Shown here in pieces: positions 59,933 through 64,000 of a DNA stretch of 64,000 nucleotides (within the stretch, counting starts at the first letter, position 1; every line of letters begins with the position of its first letter). The notes under the pieces were generated by a model. That model searched no databases. It saw only the letters and a program-made list of their open reading frames with translations, and was not told where the DNA came from. The DNA is from Neonectria sp. B-13 (taxonomy: Eukaryota > Ascomycota > Sordariomycetes > Hypocreales > Nectriaceae): NCBI GenBank assembly GCA_002682825.1, contig NOKP01000004.1, positions 1,485,607-1,549,606 on the forward strand, written 5' to 3'. The position numbers and the translations under genes were made by a program.

Positions 59933-62900
59933 CTACGTCTGCCACATGTGCTCGCTCAGCCCCAGCAACTTATCCGCCATCTGCCGCTTTGCAGCAGTCG
60001 CAACTCCACGCTCGGGGTGAGCCATCTGTTCGCTAAAGCTCAGCTCCACCAGCGCCTTTAGCTCGTCGTATGAGAAGTGCTCCGCGTCTTGGCAGCTGTT
60101 GCCCCGCTGCTGCTCCTTGTCCTCGCGCGCCTTGTCCACGATGGCATCCGCCCCTTGCTCGTATAGCGAGAAGTAGTTGGCAGCCCTCGCCAGGTCCACG
60201 CCCTCCTCCACGTTCTTGAGGTTCTGCTGCAGCACCAGGATGTTGAGCTGCATTCGCCCGCAGCCCTTGCTGTTCATTGGTGACGCCATGTTTGCGTTGC
60301 TCACAAGGTAGCAGTTGATTAGCAGACCCAGACCGGTGCGGATGAACGCAACCTCCTTGTCCCGCAGGTATCGTACAATCGTCTCGTCGAAGAGGACAAG
60401 TTCCGAGTTGAGACTCAGGATTTGCGGATCTGGCTCGTTTACTTCCTGGTCGAGCAAGTACGGCGCTACATCGGGCGATAGTGCAACCCGGAGGGAATGC
60501 ACAATGCGGCACCGTATTTCCATATGTAGTGTGAGGAGAGCTGTGCCAGCCAGCTCTTCAAACGAAGACACGATACTGTCGAAAGCTCTGATATTTTGTT
60601 AGTGACGTTCTCGGGACGTAATCACCGCATGACTTACTGGACCGTATCCTGCGTCAGAGGTAGCTGCACAGGACTCTGCTCGGCGGTGTTCTTGTTGGGA
60701 TCGTTCATTAGAGTCCACCGGCGGCTTGAGTGGCGAGGGAGATTCTGTCGTGATGTATCTGTCTCGTGCATGGTGATGTGTCTGAGACCAGAAATCTTGA
60801 CCGCAAGCCACTTCATGCTGGTGTATAAGAGACACAGCGACGAGATTGAATCTCGATCTTGGATGATATCCTTAGCTTCCAACGGCGCCTCGTTAGTGTG
60901 CTCAATCAGCTGGTGCACCTCTTGCTCTGCCAGTTCCCAGTCCATCTCATCCGTTGTCCACAACCGTTTCATCGTGTCCTGGATATCACCTGCATCCAGC
61001 GACAGGCGGGCGGATGCCCTTAGGTTAGCATTGGTCGGATCCACAGCTCGTTCCTGAGCCTGAATAACCAGCGACTTGTACCAGCTGAAGCAACGATCAT
61101 AGTATCGCATCATCTGGGTCACCATCAACGAGCTGAGGGCCTGGTCCGGCGGGATCGTTCCTAGCATGCGACAGAATGAGGTAACGACTTCGAAGAAGGC
61201 CGTCGTTCCTCGGAACACAGGCCGACGCGCCACCAGGCTCCAGGCTGGGTCTTGCGCAAAGGCATCTGCCTCCCCGAAGACGGTATCACTGAGCTTGGCC
61301 AGCGTCTCGTCCAGCTGCGGCTGGAACACGTTGACCAGGAAGTTATCCAGGAACGTGGTTAGCGTGCTGGCTGCGAGATCTGATCCGGGTGGCACTATGC
61401 CTTTGAGCCTCTGAAGAAACACCAGCGTGGGCGGTAGTAAGAGGCTCATGTTGAAGACGCTGGGCTCTACCAGAGACTTGTATGAGCCAGGTGTTTGATG
61501 ACTGCTTCCGTACCCGCTATCACCGCCCCTCCTGTTTCCGCTGTCAAGGGCCAATCGGCTCTTCTTGTCAGCTTTTCGGCTGCCTAACCCAGGAACGGCC
61601 GCTTGGATGATGCTCTCTAGGGCATCAAACTCGGTCGTCATATCAACCGACTTGGCATCGGCCTCGGAAAACTTGAACAGATGCTCTCGCATGGCATCCT
61701 TCTTCCCACCGAGCGCACTGCCTGGGAGAGGAGAATCGAATTGGTAAACATCCGCCTCGGTCGTGACATAGTTATGCAAAAGTGAACGGATCTCGTTCTG
61801 GTAGAGATTCCACAACTCCTTGAAGCTGCCAAGAAGGGCACTGTTGTTGCCGGCGCCTTCGCGGCGTATAAGGACCTTGATGGACTCATGGAAGACGCGG
61901 TGTCCTTCGCCGATGGCCTCAAATTTGCCGTAGAGCGTCCAGAGCAGGTCGTAGATGACATCAGCTCGCATCTGAGTCTCGCGGGTACCGTAGACATGCA
62001 GACCCTCGCCCTTGACTGATCCTCCGCGCAGAGAGCTTGGGTGGCGTTGATCCACCTCGTTAATCGTCTCATTGACGATTCCGAAGAGCTCTACTGGTAA
62101 TCGCTGCTTCAGAGTTTCCACAGCATTCTGGAGCCGCCCAAGCTTGTTCAAAGACTCCACCAGCAACGCAGTGTAGTAGAATGTGTCCGCCTCGGGGTTC
62201 TTCATTGGATCCTCGCTCACTGCCTTTTCGACGTCGATAGAGTCAAGAACGGTGTGAAATGCAGAAATGGCGCTTGTGTCGGCGTAGTTGTCATTCAAGG
62301 CACCCTGGGCCTTGGCCAGGCTCTGCCACCTCTCCTGACAATATGGTGACTTAAGGTAGAGGTGTTCATGGAGTTCCTCCACTAGGATATCCATTAGGGC
62401 AGTCTCCTGGTTGGCAAGGTAGCTCCTCAGGTCGCTTAATGCACCGATATCGTCCAACTCGGGCTTCCTGAGCTTTCGTAGCGCATTCTGTAGCACCTCG
62501 ACGGCGGTCAAGAAGCGTTTTTCGGATATCCGCGCCTCAAGCTGGTCAGGAACCGCGCGCAGATCATCCAGCTCATTGAGGACCACGAGCAAATCGTCGT
62601 ACTCTTGCGACGACTTGGAGAGCTTCTTAAGCTCCAGATCCGTGGAACAGAGACTGATTTTGGAACTGGCGAGGGACTCCTTGAGGGTGCGAACTCGCTT
62701 TTGCGAGGCTTGGATGCTGGCCTGGATCTTATGAAAAGTACCGATCGAACTGTTGAAGCCTTGATGGTGCTCGTGGACGATGCCCTTGAGGGAGTCCTGC
62801 AGGTACGAATGGGTCTTCTGGAACTTGCGGTATTCGTGTGCGCGGCCGACGGAGCTGGAGTCGAGAAGTTGCAGCGCAAGCTGGACAGGGACACAGTCGT

Positions 62901-63207
62901 CCTGGCACATGGCGGGCCATTCCGACTTGATGTGCTCTAGGACCTGGGAGATTTGCCTCTCTGCGTTTGTCTCCTGCACGCGCGATCGGGACGGCATGCT
63001 GCGGAGGCTAGGGGCTTGCCGCGGGGGCTGGAGGGAGGGCGGCGTGCCATATCGATCGCTGCCGTAGCCGTCTTGGTGGGCATTTTGGTCGTCGGCCGGG
63101 CGGCCAAAGTTGCCGTAGCCGTTGCCCTCGCGGTACGACTGGCCGTAGCGGTTCGACATGATGGAGTTGGGATTGGGGCCAGAGGGAGATGCGTTGGGCG
63201 TGGTCAC
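59933..63207 (-). CDS. SEC8: Exocyst complex subunit SEC8 (EXOC4)
   Basis: Sec8 is one of eight exocyst subunits that tether secretory vesicles to the plasma membrane, in hyphae mainly at the tip. Two exons (63207-60638 and 60587-59933) give 1074 residues; the intron has a gtaagt donor, a cactaac branch point and a tatcag acceptor, and the join reads DTVQAFDSIVSSFEELAG. The first ~80 residues are Gly/Asn/Tyr/Pro-rich and disordered. The Sec8 N-terminal coiled-coil domain follows at about 82-225 (TNAERQISQVLEHIKSEWP, FNSSIGTFHKIQASIQASQKRV). The rest is helical CATCHR-type rod, including EALMDILVEELH-like (NQETALMDILVEELHEHLY) and MRADVIYDLLWTLYGKFEAI. An alternative start is Met17 (63159). 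The gene appears intact. Confidence 0.94.
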
Positions 63208-64000
63208 GAGAGACGGGCGGGTTCGGGGGGCATCGTCGCCGCAGAGTGCTCGGGAGTTGGTTTGGTGTTTGCCTTAGGAATAGAAGAGCCGTAGGCGGAG
63301 AGCAGAGCTTCGGGAATTCGTTGCTGTACTGGAAGCTGGCTGTGGGATTCGAGGTCGGGAGAGGTTAGAGTTGGATGGAGCCTCAGCCGTGGAGTTGCGG
63401 CGGCGTGTTGCGATACGTACCTCCCTCCACTGGAGCTTCCCGGTTGATCAGTGAGCGATGCCGCTAGCACAGACCAGCGCGCCCCTTCCCCAGACCAGAA
63501 GCCACATTCCTGTTCCGTCACTTCATACTACCTAGTAGCCTCTAGGAAATACAATGCTTGCGAATATGAATATAAATAAGAACACCTTTCCGTAACATCG
63601 AAAGCCTCACGGCTGCTTGTGTAAACGATATCGCTCTTGTGTAGTTGAAACTTGCATGCATCTCTCCTTCAAATCACGATCATGCTACTCCTCAAATAGC
63701 CATCATCGTGGATATAACCTCGATCAAGCACGTGTTCCTTGGAGGTAGTGTTTGCCTTGTATTCTTGGTGAGTATCTGAAAGGAAATAAAGGGCGAAATT
63801 AGGGAGTCACCAGTGGCTCTGCGGAATGGATCACATACTACCTATGCGGTCCTGTGTGCATCTCATTAGTAATGTTTGGAATCTTTATCAACTTCATAAT
63901 TTCAGTTACTAGTGCAGCTACTCGATCAATTGACACAATGATATCGGAATTAAAAAGTCCCTCGAGGACTAAGCACACCTAGTCATCATGTCCCTTTTCC
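63208..64000. other. SEC8 promoter region and right edge
   Basis: The first ~300 bp should contain the SEC8 leader and promoter. Beyond 63530 the sequence is AT-rich and shows no frame or motif I can support. Confidence 0.45.

Overview
The window is nuclear DNA from a filamentous ascomycete (Pezizomycotina). The evidence is eukaryotic housekeeping genes (TRA1, MED6, eIF2B-delta, SEC8, SMI1/KNR4), short introns of about 50-110 nt with GTRNGT donors and CTAAC/CTGAC-type branch points close to the acceptor, and families restricted to filamentous fungi (DUF3433, DUF6594, an AA11-type LPMO). Sordariomycetes, probably Hypocreales, is an inference from the look of the proteins and was not tested.

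Layout. 0-5 kb: the 5' part of the mitochondrial ornithine acetyltransferase gene (minus strand, running off the left edge), a 1.8-kb spacer with GCN4/CPC1-type sites, eIF2B-delta (plus) and a small complex I subunit gene (minus). 5.8-11.3 kb: a 1777-residue protein with an Hsp90/sacsin-type ATPase at its N-terminus and a zincin-like HELAH motif at its C-terminus. 12.5-14.8 kb: a divergent pair, an MMTAG2-like basic protein (minus) and Mediator subunit MED6 (plus); MED6 is followed by an in-frame, diverged duplicate of its own C-terminal tail. 17.5-18.6 kb: a DUF6594 membrane protein. 18.6-24.4 kb: no recognisable gene. 24.4-27.6 kb: acetoacetyl-CoA synthetase (plus) convergent with a DUF1757 membrane protein (minus). 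28.6-40.3 kb: TRA1, the 3839-residue SAGA/NuA4 scaffold (minus). 41.3-42.0 kb: a gamma-glutamylcyclotransferase-like protein with an 8-nt microexon. 42.0-46.0 kb: gene-poor. 46.0-47.2 kb: a secreted AA11-like lytic polysaccharide monooxygenase. 47.5-51.3 kb: a DUF3433 multi-pass membrane protein (minus). 53.6-55.4 kb: SMI1/KNR4 (minus). 57.7-58.2 kb: a frameshifted P-loop kinase pseudogene. 59.9-63.2 kb: exocyst subunit SEC8 (minus).

Most genes are unrelated housekeeping genes, as is usual for a fungal chromosome arm. Possible functional links are weak: argJ and eIF2B-delta flank one spacer, and both sit near TGACTCA sites, the binding site of the transcription factor whose translation eIF2B controls. 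TRA1 and MED6 both act in activator-dependent transcription. SMI1 and SEC8 both act in polarised growth and wall building. I found no CRISPR array, rRNA, convincing tRNA, intact transposon or secondary-metabolite cluster.

Splice sites were placed by eye from consensus and reading frame, and each multi-exon model except the DUF6594 gene closes to a whole number of codons with a plausible protein across every junction.
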